Source: Helicobacter sp. 16-1353 (GTDB lineage Bacteria; Campylobacterota; Campylobacteria; Campylobacterales; Helicobacteraceae). From it: a stretch of 64,000 nucleotides of DNA. The stretch lies in assembly GCF_003288815.1 (NCBI RefSeq), contig NZ_NHYM01000004.1, positions 1 to 64,000 of the forward strand, written 5' to 3'. The notes beneath the pieces are model-generated. The model saw only the letters and a program-made list of their open reading frames with translations. It did not search any database and had not been told where the DNA came from. Positions 24,655 through 34,587 of the stretch are shown here, one piece after another. The translations under genes were made by a program, and so were the position numbers. Within the stretch, counting starts at the first letter, position 1. Every line of letters starts with the position of its first letter.

Positions 24655-27600
24655 CTAAGATTCTAAAGACTTTTTAGACTTTTTGGATTCCTTGCTTTTT
24701 GCTTCTGCTTTTTGGGCGTGCATAATGGCTAGAGCCTCTTTTGTGAAATTAGTTTTTTCGCCATTCACTATCCTATACACATTCCCAAGCAAGTCGATTT
24801 CCAGCTTTTCTAGCTTGGTGATATTATTGTGACTAAGTTTGCCAAATTTCACACTTGGACTATACTTCTCATCTGCCGTTTCTCCTTTTTTGTTTGTTTT
24901 CAATGTTTGTGATACAACTGGGTCTTTAAAAAACATTTGTGCACTTTTTCTCGCCGTATTAAACAAATCGATATAATAAACATGCCTTTCCACGCCATCT
25001 TTGAGAGATTTATTTTCTTGCTCGTAATAAATTAGGTCGTTTTTATGTAGGGTCATCTCGTAGCTATAGCCATTATCGCTGTATTCTCGGTATTCGTAGT
25101 CCTTGTCTTTGTCGGTGATTTGCACCCTAGCATTTTTATCATCGCCTATATTGTCGCCAAAATACACCAAGCCAATATAGTAGAATCCATTCTTTTTATA
25201 CACCAAATACTTTTGCTGTAAGCTTCTAGTTGCCACGCCACCACGGATAAAAAGTGCAGTTGGAGTAAATTTCTCGTAATATTTAAAGCCCCTTACGGCA
25301 ACCCCAGCGTATTTGCACTCGCTCTCATCGCTATTTATAAAGGCTTTTATAGCCTCATATAGCTTTTTATTCCTAGTGTCTTTATCTATCATATTTTCTA
25401 GGTTTTTTTCTAGCTTAGCTTTGCCGTCTTTTGCATATTTATCACTTAATTTCTGCGTCTTAATTATTACTAGGTTTTCTATATCTTTAGCTTGGATTTT
25501 TTCCTCTACTTCGGCTTTTGAGAGCTTTTTGTAGTTATTACTTTTATCTCGCACGGAGTAAATCGTATCATCGTGAATCTGCCCATATTGCTTTCGTCTC
25601 GTAGCCATTCTAGAGGGGAAAATATTTCTAATGGCATTTTCCACCTTTTGTGGCATATTTTCCAGTGGTGCGGAGGAATGCAGTCGCTTTTGTATTGCTT
25701 TGTGCTTGGCGTTTTGGGCGGATTCTGTTATGGTAATTTCACCGGTGGTGTAGTCCATGGCTTCTTTAGTATCGTGTGAGAGGCTAATTTCTGTGGCTAT
25801 TGTGTGGATTTTCTGCACTATACCTTGCGTGGCAAAAGCGAGTATTATGGCATCTTCTGCGTGGTGCGTGTGGATAAGCCTATCTTTCTTATACCTTGCC
25901 ATACTTTCATCTATGTTATTAGAATCTTGCGCTCCAATATGCCAATAATTCCGCAAGATATTAGTTACACCCCCATTTCTAGTCTGCACCCGCTGGAATC
26001 TAGCTCCCTCCTTGCTTTTTGGCAGATTAGATTCTGGTGAAAATCGCTCAAAATCCAAGTGCTTTTCTATGTAATTTTTTAGGAATCTCACTGCATATCG
26101 ACTCTCAGTTAAGATTCTAGGATTTTCAATATCCTCATCTTTTATCTCTAACATTAAAAGATTCTTTAATTTCCTCTTGCCAATATTGGCAAGTCCCTCA
26201 ACTCTCACCCTATATTTTTCCGCCGCCTCGCCACTTAGCCACTCTAGCGGGAGACGCATTCCCTTACTTTGATTGCAAGATTTGTGTGCCAAAACCTTAT
26301 TTGAGTAGGTATTATCATAGCTTCTAGGAAGTGGCTTGATGTGGTCTATGTCAAAATGCCCCCAATCCGTTCGCACCAGCTTTTCTCCGCAGTAAGGACA
26401 TCGCTCATTCTGCTCTAGCCACAAACGAGCTTTTAAGATATCTTTTGGATTTGGATTAGCTCCTAAAATATCGCTTAGTGGCTCTATTGCTTGTTTTTTT
26501 AGCTTTTCAACTTCTTTATTTGATTTGGCTTTTTCTATAGCTTCGTTTTTGGTTTGTGGAATATCGCGGGCTAGTTCGATGTGGATTCTATCAAAGTAGA
26601 TTTTGCGTCGTATTAGCTCGTTTATTAGCTTTATAACTTGATTGTTGATTTTCCTTACGCGTGGGTTATTTACGCCAATAAGCCCCATTTTCATCGCATC
26701 TCTCATTAATGGGAGATATGTAAATCGCTGCGTGCTTTCCTCCTTGCTGTATCCAGCTTTTTCACACGCCTCAGTGTATTTATAGCCTTGCAATAAAAAT
26801 GGCTCGATTTTCTTTAATGCCTTTAGGCTTAGGTTCGAAGTGCCTTTAACCTTTTGAAACAGCTCATTTGCGACTTTATCCCTAGCATTTTTATCCGGAA
26901 CTTTAAGGCTTAAATGCTCCTCTAACTCCAAATAATCCTTATAAAAGAAAAAATCAAAGATTATGCTATCGATAAAATCCCGCTTCTCAAAGATAGATTC
27001 CACGCTATCAAACTTCAAGTTTAACGCCTCTAACGCCTCTGCAATCATTTTCAGGTTTTTATCCGCAAAGAGATTCGCCTCTTTTTCAAGCCCACTTTTA
27101 TAATTAGATAGCTTCTTAAGGGAGCTAATGCGGGATTCTAGGTTTGAAATATCGCTAATTGCTTTATTTTGAGCCAAATTAGATTCTATTATCATTTTAA
27201 ATGTGCTAGATTCTGGCACTTTGGATTCGACGAATTGGCTAGATTGAAGTAAGCCATATAAATCTTGGGCGAATGTTGGGAAGTGCTTAAATACATTTGG
27301 ATTCTTAGAATTTTGGGACACATTTGCAGAATCTATGGAATTTGCAGAATCCCCATTTTTAGCTTTTTGGGAAGTTTTTGGCAAATAGTCTTTAAAAATC
27401 TTGTAGATTTCCTTAATTACAAATTCCTTATAATTCAAATCCTTAAATATCGCATTTTCGTCTAGCTTGGCGATTTCGCGGATTTTAGCATAGGAGAGTT
27501 CGTAATCTTTGAAAAATGCCAATAGTAGTTTTTGGACTAATTGGGCGGTTTCTGCAGATTTAGATTCCCCAGATTCCGCATTTATTAAATTTTTTATTTC

Positions 27601-28440
27601 CCCATTTTCAATTATTTTTATATTATTAATTTTTTGCAAGATTCTAGATATTATGGCAGTTAGCGTGTCGCTACTCGTGCGTTTTTCCTCCTTTTCAAAT
27701 TGGCAATTCCCAAGCATATTTTCTATAAAATCTTTATTTATAGAGGCAGATTTTTGATTGATTATATCGATGATTTTTTGTATAAATGCGGAATCTAGCG
27801 TGTCATAATAACATTCCCCTTGCTTCTCTAAAATCGCCCGCACCTCGCACTCAATCATATCCTTATCTGCCATAAATCTCGCTTCCTCGCCCCTATTGCG
27901 ATATGTAGGCTGGGTGGCATTGGCATTGTTTTCGACTAAAAATTGAGCGAAAGTTTTCCCTTGCAATTTTTCCCTTGTCTCTAAAATTTTTACCTTACTG
28001 CCCTCCTTTTTGCCTACATTTATCACGGGTCCGGAGCGATAACCACGATGTTTGGCAAGATGATAAATACACGCAAAAATCTCTATTTTTTCTATTTTTT
28101 CTTTGAGCGATTTGGCACGAAGTGTGTAGATATTTTCGCCCCTTTGGTAAAGATTCTTATGGAAAGCCTCAAAATCAAAGCTAAAATCTATAAAGCCAAT
28201 CGCCTCAAATACCTTTTTAATTTCATTTAATCGCTTTCGCCTCGCCTTAAATCGATTCCTACTTGATTTCGCACTCGCCCAAATTGCACACTTTAAGTTC
28301 TCATGCCTATCTTGAGCTACGCCCTCAAAGAGCCGAACGCCACATTTTTCAATTTTATTCTTACTTTTATCATCATTATCCACACTCACAACCGCCCAGC
28401 CAACGCTAGTAACGCCCACATCAAGTCCTAAAACTCTCAA
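24655..28440 (-). CDS. cas9: CRISPR-associated endonuclease Cas9 (type II-C)
   Basis: Cas9 uses the crRNA-tracrRNA duplex to cut both strands of target DNA. Numbered from the longer form starting at 28446, RuvC-I is VLGLDVGVTSVGWAVV (Asp9), the Arg-rich bridge helix is SSRNRFKARRKRL (61-73), RuvC-II is IHIELARDI (Glu624), the HNH motif is FDIDHIKPLP (His702) with a Cys pair in CPYCGE and Asn725 in KSCNQSKG, and RuvC-III is HHAEDAIILA (Asp865). At about 1,261 residues it is longer than typical II-C enzymes; Ser/Asn/Asp-rich inserts at about 289-301 and 362-382 contribute. The start is TTG; the second TTG (28440) has an AAGGGGG site six bases ahead, so it is preferred over 28446. No csn2 or cas4 is present. 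Confidence 0.95.
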   Translation of the reverse strand: MRVLGLDVGVTSVGWAVVSVDNDDKSKNKIEKCGVRLFEGVAQDRHENLKCAIWASAKSSRNRFKARRKRLNEIKKVFEAIGFIDFSFDFEAFHKNLYQRGENIYTLRAKSLKEKIEKIEIFACIYHLAKHRGYRSGPVINVGKKEGSKVKILETREKLQGKTFAQFLVENNANATQPTYRNRGEEARFMADKDMIECEVRAILEKQGECYYDTLDSAFIQKIIDIINQKSASINKDFIENMLGNCQFEKEEKRTSSDTLTAIISRILQKINNIKIIENGEIKNLINAESGESKSAETAQLVQKLLLAFFKDYELSYAKIREIAKLDENAIFKDLNYKEFVIKEIYKIFKDYLPKTSQKAKNGDSANSIDSANVSQNSKNPNVFKHFPTFAQDLYGLLQSSQFVESKVPESSTFKMIIESNLAQNKAISDISNLESRISSLKKLSNYKSGLEKEANLFADKNLKMIAEALEALNLKFDSVESIFEKRDFIDSIIFDFFFYKDYLELEEHLSLKVPDKNARDKVANELFQKVKGTSNLSLKALKKIEPFLLQGYKYTEACEKAGYSKEESTQRFTYLPLMRDAMKMGLIGVNNPRVRKINNQVIKLINELIRRKIYFDRIHIELARDIPQTKNEAIEKAKSNKEVEKLKKQAIEPLSDILGANPNPKDILKARLWLEQNERCPYCGEKLVRTDWGHFDIDHIKPLPRSYDNTYSNKVLAHKSCNQSKGMRLPLEWLSGEAAEKYRVRVEGLANIGKRKLKNLLMLEIKDEDIENPRILTESRYAVRFLKNYIEKHLDFERFSPESNLPKSKEGARFQRVQTRNGGVTNILRNYWHIGAQDSNNIDESMARYKKDRLIHTHHAEDAIILAFATQGIVQKIHTIATEISLSHDTKEAMDYTTGEITITESAQNAKHKAIQKRLHSSAPLENMPQKVENAIRNIFPSRMATRRKQYGQIHDDTIYSVRDKSNNYKKLSKAEVEEKIQAKDIENLVIIKTQKLSDKYAKDGKAKLEKNLENMIDKDTRNKKLYEAIKAFINSDESECKYAGVAVRGFKYYEKFTPTALFIRGGVATRSLQQKYLVYKKNGFYYIGLVYFGDNIGDDKNARVQITDKDKDYEYREYSDNGYSYEMTLHKNDLIYYEQENKSLKDGVERHVYYIDLFNTARKSAQMFFKDPVVSQTLKTNKKGETADEKYSPSVKFGKLSHNNITKLEKLEIDLLGNVYRIVNGEKTNFTKEALAIMHAQKAEAKSKESKKSKKSLES

Positions 28441-28466
28441 ACTCAACCCCCTTGCAAATTACTAAA

Positions 28467-28472
28467 ATTATA
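28467..28472 (-). promoter_or_regulatory. Candidate -10 element for the cas9-cas1-cas2 operon
   Basis: TATAAT on the minus strand lies about 27 bp before the proposed cas9 TTG start, giving a leader of about 20 nt containing AAGGGGG. No -35 is evident. Confidence 0.45.
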
Positions 28473-28673
28473 TAAACTAGCGACTTAAGGGTAGCTTTAC
28501 TTGCGTAATTATCAGGGTAAAAGCAAAGTTATATCAAATTTACTAGCCTTATTATCGGCATAGTATTAATAGAAAATAGGAATTAAGATTTTATTTTTCG
28601 CTAGAATTATGATTTAGTTTTAAAAATGGCTTAGAATAATCTTAAAACAGGATTTGAAGCAATGGAGCGAATT

Positions 28674-29924
28674 ATGCAGAAAAACATTGGGATTGTCGGT
28701 GTGAGCGGATATACGGGCTTAGAGCTAATTAAGATTCTCCTAAATCATCGGCATTTTAGGATTGCATATCTTGCAAATACTAGCGGAGGAGCGAGGCTGG
28801 GCGAGATTCACCCCTCGCTAGTGAATGCCCAAAGCTGGACTAGTGAGCGTGAAAGCGAATCTAAAAATGGTGTGAAAAATCGCACAAAAGATTCCGCAAC
28901 TCAAAAAACCCCCGCAAACACCGATATTTCTAATATGGAAGTGCAAAAAATCGATTTGAAAAAAATTAAGGATTTGGAGCTGGTTTTCCTAGCTTTGCCA
29001 CACGAGGAATCCATGAAAATCGTCCCAAAGATTTTGGAATCTGGCGTGAAAGTCGTGGATTTATCGGCGGATTATCGCCTGAGCGAGGCGAATTTCAATA
29101 AAACTTATTCCAAGCATTTAGATTCCAAAAACCTTAAAAACGCCGTGTATGGGCTGGTTGAGTGGAATAGAGAAAATATCAAAACCGCGAATTTAATCGC
29201 AAATCCGGGCTGCTACCCTACAGCAAGTCTGCTTGGAATCTTGCCATTTCTCCCATATTTGGGCGATGGGAGCATTTTTATTGACGCAAAAAGTGGTGTA
29301 AGCGGGGCTGGGAAAAAGCTAAGCGAAAATACACACTACCCTACCATTAACGAAAATATTTTTAGTTATTCGCCGTTAACGCACCGCCATCAAATCGAAA
29401 TTACTGAAAAATGCGAATTTTTTGGGCGGAATCTGGCAAACTTAAAAAATTCGCGGAATCTTGTGGAAAAAAATGTGGGGAATCTGGCAGATTTGAAAAA
29501 TTTACGGAATCCAGCGGATTTAAAAAATACGACAAATCTAAAAGGGAATCTAAAAAGCATTTTAAACGAGCTAAATATCAGCTTTATCCCGCATTTAAGC
29601 CCATTTACACGCGGAATGTTGGCGTCGATTTTTATCCGCTTGGATAAGAAAATCGCCCAAAAACTTGACCCACTTGAAATCCTAAAAGAGACCTACAAAA
29701 ACGAGCCCTTTATCCGCATAAGGGAAAATCCGGTCGATGTGAAATCCGTCGCCGGGACGCACTTCTGCGACATTTTTGCCAAGAAAAATGGGAGCGATTT
29801 GTATGTGAATACGAGCATTGACAATTTGCTTCGTGGTGCTAGCTCCCAAGCGGTGGCAAATGCAAATCTAATGTGCGGGATAGATGAGAGTTCCGCACTG
29901 CCAAGAGTGGCGTATGTGCCATAA
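28674..29924 (+). CDS. argC: N-acetyl-gamma-glutamyl-phosphate reductase
   Basis: ArgC reduces N-acetylglutamyl-5-phosphate in arginine synthesis. The start MQKNIGIVGVSGYTG is preferred because GGAGCG lies at the right distance; the ORF could extend to 28662. The NAD(P) motif GVSGYTG, the catalytic Cys in LIANPGCYPTAS and the PHLSPFTRGML segment are intact. At 416 residues it is about 70 longer than usual. Two low-complexity insertions explain this: one after SLVNAQSW (Ser/Glu/Lys/Thr-rich) and one at about 250-290 built from repeated NLxxLKN-like units. Confidence 0.93.
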   Translation: MQKNIGIVGVSGYTGLELIKILLNHRHFRIAYLANTSGGARLGEIHPSLVNAQSWTSERESESKNGVKNRTKDSATQKTPANTDISNMEVQKIDLKKIKDLELVFLALPHEESMKIVPKILESGVKVVDLSADYRLSEANFNKTYSKHLDSKNLKNAVYGLVEWNRENIKTANLIANPGCYPTASLLGILPFLPYLGDGSIFIDAKSGVSGAGKKLSENTHYPTINENIFSYSPLTHRHQIEITEKCEFFGRNLANLKNSRNLVEKNVGNLADLKNLRNPADLKNTTNLKGNLKSILNELNISFIPHLSPFTRGMLASIFIRLDKKIAQKLDPLEILKETYKNEPFIRIRENPVDVKSVAGTHFCDIFAKKNGSDLYVNTSIDNLLRGASSQAVANANLMCGIDESSALPRVAYVP

Positions 29925-29925
29925 A

Positions 29926-30798
29926 ATGGAAAAAACTTCTTTAGATTCTATAAAATTCCCTGAATTTGGCAATTCTATAGAATCTAATAATTTGAAAGAT
30001 TCTAAAAAAGCGGATTCTAGCGAAAATCTAAATATGCAGAATCCCAAAAAAAAACCCCATAAAAATCAAAAAAATATAGCAAATGATATTATCACAATCA
30101 ATGATGATGCGATTTTTATCGCAGATTCTCACACGCAAGAAAATAGGGATTCGCTAGTTTTAAAACTAAATAATCTATCTAATATTCCAAGTCAAATATT
30201 CTTAGTTGGAGATATTTCAAATATGCTTATAGGTGGTATTAAAAGCAGTGTAGCTACAAATAAAAATTTGATTGACTCGCTTCATACATTATCACAAAAA
30301 TCACAATTAATATATTTTGAAGGGAATCATGATTTTGATTTAGAGCCCATTTTGCCGAATATAAAAAAGATTCCTAGAATCTCTCAGCCGATTTTAGCAA
30401 ACTATAAAAACAATAATATCTTACTTGCACATGGAGACTTATTCCTAGATGCAAAATATGAAATATATATAAGAATCTTGACTTCCAAAAAAACAATAAG
30501 TTTTTTAAGAATCCTAGATATTGTATCTTGCGGGAAAATCTATGCTTTTATAAGAAAAAAAGTTGAAAATAAAAAAATTAAATTACCTTACAATGCGGAT
30601 TCTATAATCAAAAGCAGGATTCAATCTTATAGAAATTATTTAAAATCGCAGAATCTTAGTATTGATATGATTATAGAAGGGCATTTTCACATAGGGAAAA
30701 TTGCTAAAAATAAAGATTTTACTTACATTGCTTTATCGTCATTTTATTATGACGAAACGGCATTTAACATCAAAAATAATTGTTTTAGTGTAATATAA
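29926..30798 (+). CDS. Calcineurin-like metallophosphoesterase, LpxH/LpxJ-like
   Basis: The 290-residue protein begins one base after the argC stop codon; an earlier Met at 29884 would overlap argC and is not preferred. Residues 1 to about 60 are Ser/Lys/Asn-rich and include an A9 tract (30046-30054). The fold motifs follow: FIADSH, LVGDIS, EGNHDF, AHGD and EGHFH, which bind two metals. These match UDP-2,3-diacylglucosamine hydrolases of lipid A synthesis, but other phosphoesterases share them, so function is tentative. Confidence 0.75.
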   Translation: MEKTSLDSIKFPEFGNSIESNNLKDSKKADSSENLNMQNPKKKPHKNQKNIANDIITINDDAIFIADSHTQENRDSLVLKLNNLSNIPSQIFLVGDISNMLIGGIKSSVATNKNLIDSLHTLSQKSQLIYFEGNHDFDLEPILPNIKKIPRISQPILANYKNNNILLAHGDLFLDAKYEIYIRILTSKKTISFLRILDIVSCGKIYAFIRKKVENKKIKLPYNADSIIKSRIQSYRNYLKSQNLSIDMIIEGHFHIGKIAKNKDFTYIALSSFYYDETAFNIKNNCFSVI

Positions 30799-30854
30799 TT
30801 TTATATTTAATAAAAAAAAGATAGAATTTAAAATTAAATTTTGGAGTTGCCTTT

Positions 30855-33263
30855 ATGGACGAAATGCAAGAAATACTAGAAGATTTTCTCATCGAAGCCT
30901 TTGAGATGATTGAGCAATTAGACCAAGACCTAATTGAGCTTGAAAATAATCCAAAAGATTTGGATTTACTAAATCGAATCTTTCGTGTGGCACATACGAT
31001 TAAGGGTTCTAGCTCGTTTTTGAATTTTGATATTCTAACGACTTTAACGCATAATATGGAAGATGTATTAAATAAAGCTAGAAGAGGCGAGTTAATCATT
31101 ACTCCAAATATTATGGATGTTGTTTTAGAATCTATAGATTTAATGAAAAATCTACTTATCTCCATAAGAGATACTGGAAGTGATAAAAATGATATTGATA
31201 TTAATGATGTCGTTAAAAGATTGCAAAATATTCAAAATGAGCAAGTAAATCAAGAAAATGATACTAAAGTAGAATCTACTACAAATAATGAGCCTTTACA
31301 AAAAAAAGAAGAGATTGAAACCCAACCCAAAAATGCAAATAATGCTAATGTAGCAGAATCTAAAACATCACAAGATGGCGAAGAAACCACAGATTATTCG
31401 AATCTTACTGCAGACGAGATTGACAAAGAAATTGAAAGATTATTAAAACAAAGACAAGAAGAAGATAGAGCAAGAAGAGCTGCAAAAAAAGCACAAGAAA
31501 AACAATCAACCCCACCTAAATCAAACGAAGAAACCAAAAATATAGAATCTAAAAAACCGGAAATAAAATCTACTGCGAAAAAACAAACAACTCCAAAGAA
31601 AGATGAAAATACAGTTACGACAAGTTTAGAGCAAACAGTTCGTGTTGATGTGAAGCGATTAGACCATTTGATGAATCTAATTGGTGAGCTTGTGCTAGGA
31701 AAAAATCGCTTGATTAATATTTATGATGAAGTCGAAGAGCGATACGATGGAGAGCAGTTTTTAGAGGAGTTAAATCAAGTTGTTTCTACTATCTCTATCG
31801 TTACTACTGATTTGCAATTAGCCGTTATGAAAACTAGAATGTTGCCTGTAAGCAAGGTTTTCAATAAATTTCCGCGAATGGTTAGGGATTTAGCCCGTGA
31901 GATGGGGAAAAATATCGAGTTAGTTATAAGTGGCGAGGAAACCGAGTTAGATAAATCAATAGTAGAGGAGATAGGCGACCCATTAATTCACATCATTCGA
32001 AATTCTTGCGACCACGGGATAGAGAGTGCAGAAGAGCGACTTGCTGCAGGTAAAAGCGAAACAGGAAAAATAGAGCTAAAAGCTTATAATGAGGGAAATC
32101 ATATTGTAGTTGAGATTGCAGATGATGGAAGAGGGCTTAATGTTGATACTTTAAAGCAAAAAGCATTAGAGAAAGGTATCATAAATGAACGAGAAGCCGA
32201 CACAATGACAGACAAAGAAGCGTTTGCGTTAATTTTTAGAGCTGGATTCTCCACTGCAAAGGTCGTTACAAATGTGAGCGGAAGAGGCGTAGGAATGGAT
32301 GTTGTAAAAACAAATATTGAAAAATTAAATGGTATGATAGATGTAGAATCCGAGCTTGGCAAGGGAACTGCTCTAAAACTAAGAATTCCTTTAACCTTAG
32401 CTATTATTCAGGCATTAATTGTAGGTGTCCAAGAAGAATATTATGCCATTCCGCTTGGGTCTGTGGTAGAAACTGTTAGGATAAATCAAAACGAAGTTTA
32501 TATGGTCGAAGGAAAAAGTGTCCTTAGGCTTAGAGATGAGATTCTAACTTTGGTTAGATTATCTGATATTTTCAAAGTTGATGCTGTGCTTAAAAACTCA
32601 AATGAACTTTATGTGGTTATTATAGGACTTGCTGCAAGTAAGATTGGGATTATTGTTGATTATCTTGTAGGTCAAGAAGAAGTTGTTATTAAATCACTTG
32701 GTTATTATCTCAAAGGCACGGAGGGCATTGCTGGGGCAACTGTTAGGGGAGATGGGAAAATCACGCTAATTGTCGATGTCGCAAGTATGATGCAAATGGC
32801 AAAATATATAAAAGGCACTGTTAGTAATCTACAAGAGGATGACGAAAGCAAAGAAAAAACAAAAGCTAGTGATTATGTCATTCTAGCTGTTGATGATAGT
32901 CATACTGATAGAGCTATAATGAAACAATATCTAAAACCACTAGGTGTTACTATACTAGAAGCAACAAATGGCATAGATGCATTAGAAATAATAAAAAATG
33001 GCGATAGACATATCGATGCAGTTTTGGTAGATATTGAAATGCCTAGAATGGACGGATATTCGCTTGCCACAGAAATAAGAAAATATAATAAATTCAAACA
33101 TCTGCCATTAATCGCAGTTACAAGTAGAACAGCAAAAACCGATAGAATGCGTGGTGTGGAATCTGGTATGACAGAATATATCACAAAGCCATATTCTGCA
33201 GAATATCTAGTAAATGTTGTAAAAAGAAATATCAATTTTAATATTCAAAACAACAATCAATAA
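30855..33263 (+). CDS. cheA: Chemotaxis histidine kinase CheA fused to a receiver (CheAY)
   Basis: The 802-residue protein contains, in order, an HPt domain with phospho-His47 (HTIKGSSSFL), an acidic/Glu-Lys-rich linker (about 125-255), the dimerisation and ATPase domains (NSCDHGIES, ADDGRGLN, GRGVGMDVVK), a CheW-like domain, and a C-terminal CheY-like receiver (VILAVDDSHTDRA, then VLVDIEMPRMDGYS). The fusion is characteristic of Helicobacter and Campylobacter. It phosphorylates CheY in response to receptor arrays at the cell pole. The cheW gene follows by 11 bp. Confidence 0.97.
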   Translation: MDEMQEILEDFLIEAFEMIEQLDQDLIELENNPKDLDLLNRIFRVAHTIKGSSSFLNFDILTTLTHNMEDVLNKARRGELIITPNIMDVVLESIDLMKNLLISIRDTGSDKNDIDINDVVKRLQNIQNEQVNQENDTKVESTTNNEPLQKKEEIETQPKNANNANVAESKTSQDGEETTDYSNLTADEIDKEIERLLKQRQEEDRARRAAKKAQEKQSTPPKSNEETKNIESKKPEIKSTAKKQTTPKKDENTVTTSLEQTVRVDVKRLDHLMNLIGELVLGKNRLINIYDEVEERYDGEQFLEELNQVVSTISIVTTDLQLAVMKTRMLPVSKVFNKFPRMVRDLAREMGKNIELVISGEETELDKSIVEEIGDPLIHIIRNSCDHGIESAEERLAAGKSETGKIELKAYNEGNHIVVEIADDGRGLNVDTLKQKALEKGIINEREADTMTDKEAFALIFRAGFSTAKVVTNVSGRGVGMDVVKTNIEKLNGMIDVESELGKGTALKLRIPLTLAIIQALIVGVQEEYYAIPLGSVVETVRINQNEVYMVEGKSVLRLRDEILTLVRLSDIFKVDAVLKNSNELYVVIIGLAASKIGIIVDYLVGQEEVVIKSLGYYLKGTEGIAGATVRGDGKITLIVDVASMMQMAKYIKGTVSNLQEDDESKEKTKASDYVILAVDDSHTDRAIMKQYLKPLGVTILEATNGIDALEIIKNGDRHIDAVLVDIEMPRMDGYSLATEIRKYNKFKHLPLIAVTSRTAKTDRMRGVESGMTEYITKPYSAEYLVNVVKRNINFNIQNNNQ

Positions 33264-33274
33264 AGAGGTGAAAA

Positions 33275-33763
33275 ATGGCTGATAAACTAAAAGAATTATT
33301 TCAAACTCAAGTGAAACAAAATATAGAAAGCGAACATGAAGATGTATTACAAGTAGTTGGCTTCCTAGTAGGGAGCGAAGAGTTTGCAGTGCCAATTTTA
33401 AGTGTGCAAGAAATAGTAAAACCGATAGAATACACTAGAGTGCCCGGAACGCCTGATTATGTCTTAGGTGTGTTTAATCTAAGGGGAAATATTTTTCCAA
33501 TTATAAATTTACGAATGAAATTTGGTCTTCCTGCATTGAAACAAAATAAAGACGCTAGATATATAGTTATTAAACATAATGATGAAGTTGCTGGTTTTAT
33601 TATTGATAAGCTTACAGAGGCTGTTAGGATAAAAGAAAGTGATATTGACCCTACACCTGAAACATTACATGAAGAAGCCAATTTAGTATATGGAATAGGA
33701 AAACAAAAAGATAGGCTAATTACTATCCTAAAAGTTGAATATTTACTAAAAAGGGCTTTTTAA
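33275..33763 (+). CDS. cheW: Chemotaxis coupling protein CheW
   Basis: The 162-residue protein is a single CheW domain (FLVGSEEFAVPILSVQEIVK, then RVPGTPDYVLGVFNLRGNI) that links chemoreceptors to CheAY. A short Gln/Glu-rich N-terminal region precedes it. It forms a two-gene unit with cheAY. Confidence 0.96.
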   Translation: MADKLKELFQTQVKQNIESEHEDVLQVVGFLVGSEEFAVPILSVQEIVKPIEYTRVPGTPDYVLGVFNLRGNIFPIINLRMKFGLPALKQNKDARYIVIKHNDEVAGFIIDKLTEAVRIKESDIDPTPETLHEEANLVYGIGKQKDRLITILKVEYLLKRAF

Positions 33764-34587
33764 AGTTATATGATTTTTACATAACAAAAGATTATAAATT
33801 TAATTTTGGAGGGGTTGTTCTTAATATAATCTTAAGTATAATTATAGATAGGGCTTAAATCTACATTACTGCAAAGTGACACCATATACTACTTGGCTTC
33901 CCATATGTAATACAAAAAAAATTGTTATAACTCAAAATATTATAAAATATTTTGTTTTGTCTTTCGACAAGAGAAGTATAAAAGAAAAATGTTAATAGTT
34001 TGTTAATTTATTATTTTTATAAAAAATTTTTATAAATTATTTTTCAATGCGATTTTTATTGCATTATGGCAAGTTTTTTATAAAATCTATCGTTTATAAA
34101 TTGTTAATTTTTACCAAAATTTTTAATATTTTTAGCAAAAATTCTACAATTTTCACAATAAAACTTTGCTAGATTCCATAGATTTCCAAATACAAAAATT
34201 ATCCAAAATAAATCTAGAATCTCCATAGAATCTAAGTTTTTATCATTTTGGGCGAAAATAGATGTAGGAAGGAATAATGTGGCTTAAATGATGATTTAGC
34301 ACTTTGTGACGAAACGTAACTTCTTATAAAAAAGATTCCTTATAACGGCAAAGTTCGCTCCCCATACCTTACAATCACCCCAAGCATTAACTTCTTATAA
34401 AACGAATGAAATAGATTTTTGCAAGCTAAATTCCTATCAAATAAGCAAAGTGAAGTTTCCATTTCAACCCCAACGACGCTTTTTGTGTTTCGCATAAGAA
34501 CTTAATCTTTAAAATCTAGCAGATTCCAGAATCTTTTCTAGAATCTAACTTGTTTTAAAATCCCACTTAGCTCAATTTAGCCCAATC
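33764..34587. other. Intergenic region after cheW
   Basis: No supported ORF is seen in 824 bp of AT-rich DNA. It holds an AT-rich hairpin (9-bp perfect stem, 33933-33941 with 33946-33954) followed by TTTTG, which may end transcripts from cheW; a 15-bp direct repeat of TAACTTCTTATAAAA at 34317-34331 and 34388-34402; and short GAATCT-type motifs near 34200-34560. Decay of former genes is plausible but nothing recognisable remains. Confidence 0.5.
33933..33954 (+). terminator. AT-rich hairpin with U-run downstream of cheW
   Basis: The 9-bp perfect stem with a 4-nt loop is followed by TTTTGTCTTT. It lies 170 bp after the cheW stop, so the connection to cheW is uncertain. Confidence 0.4.
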
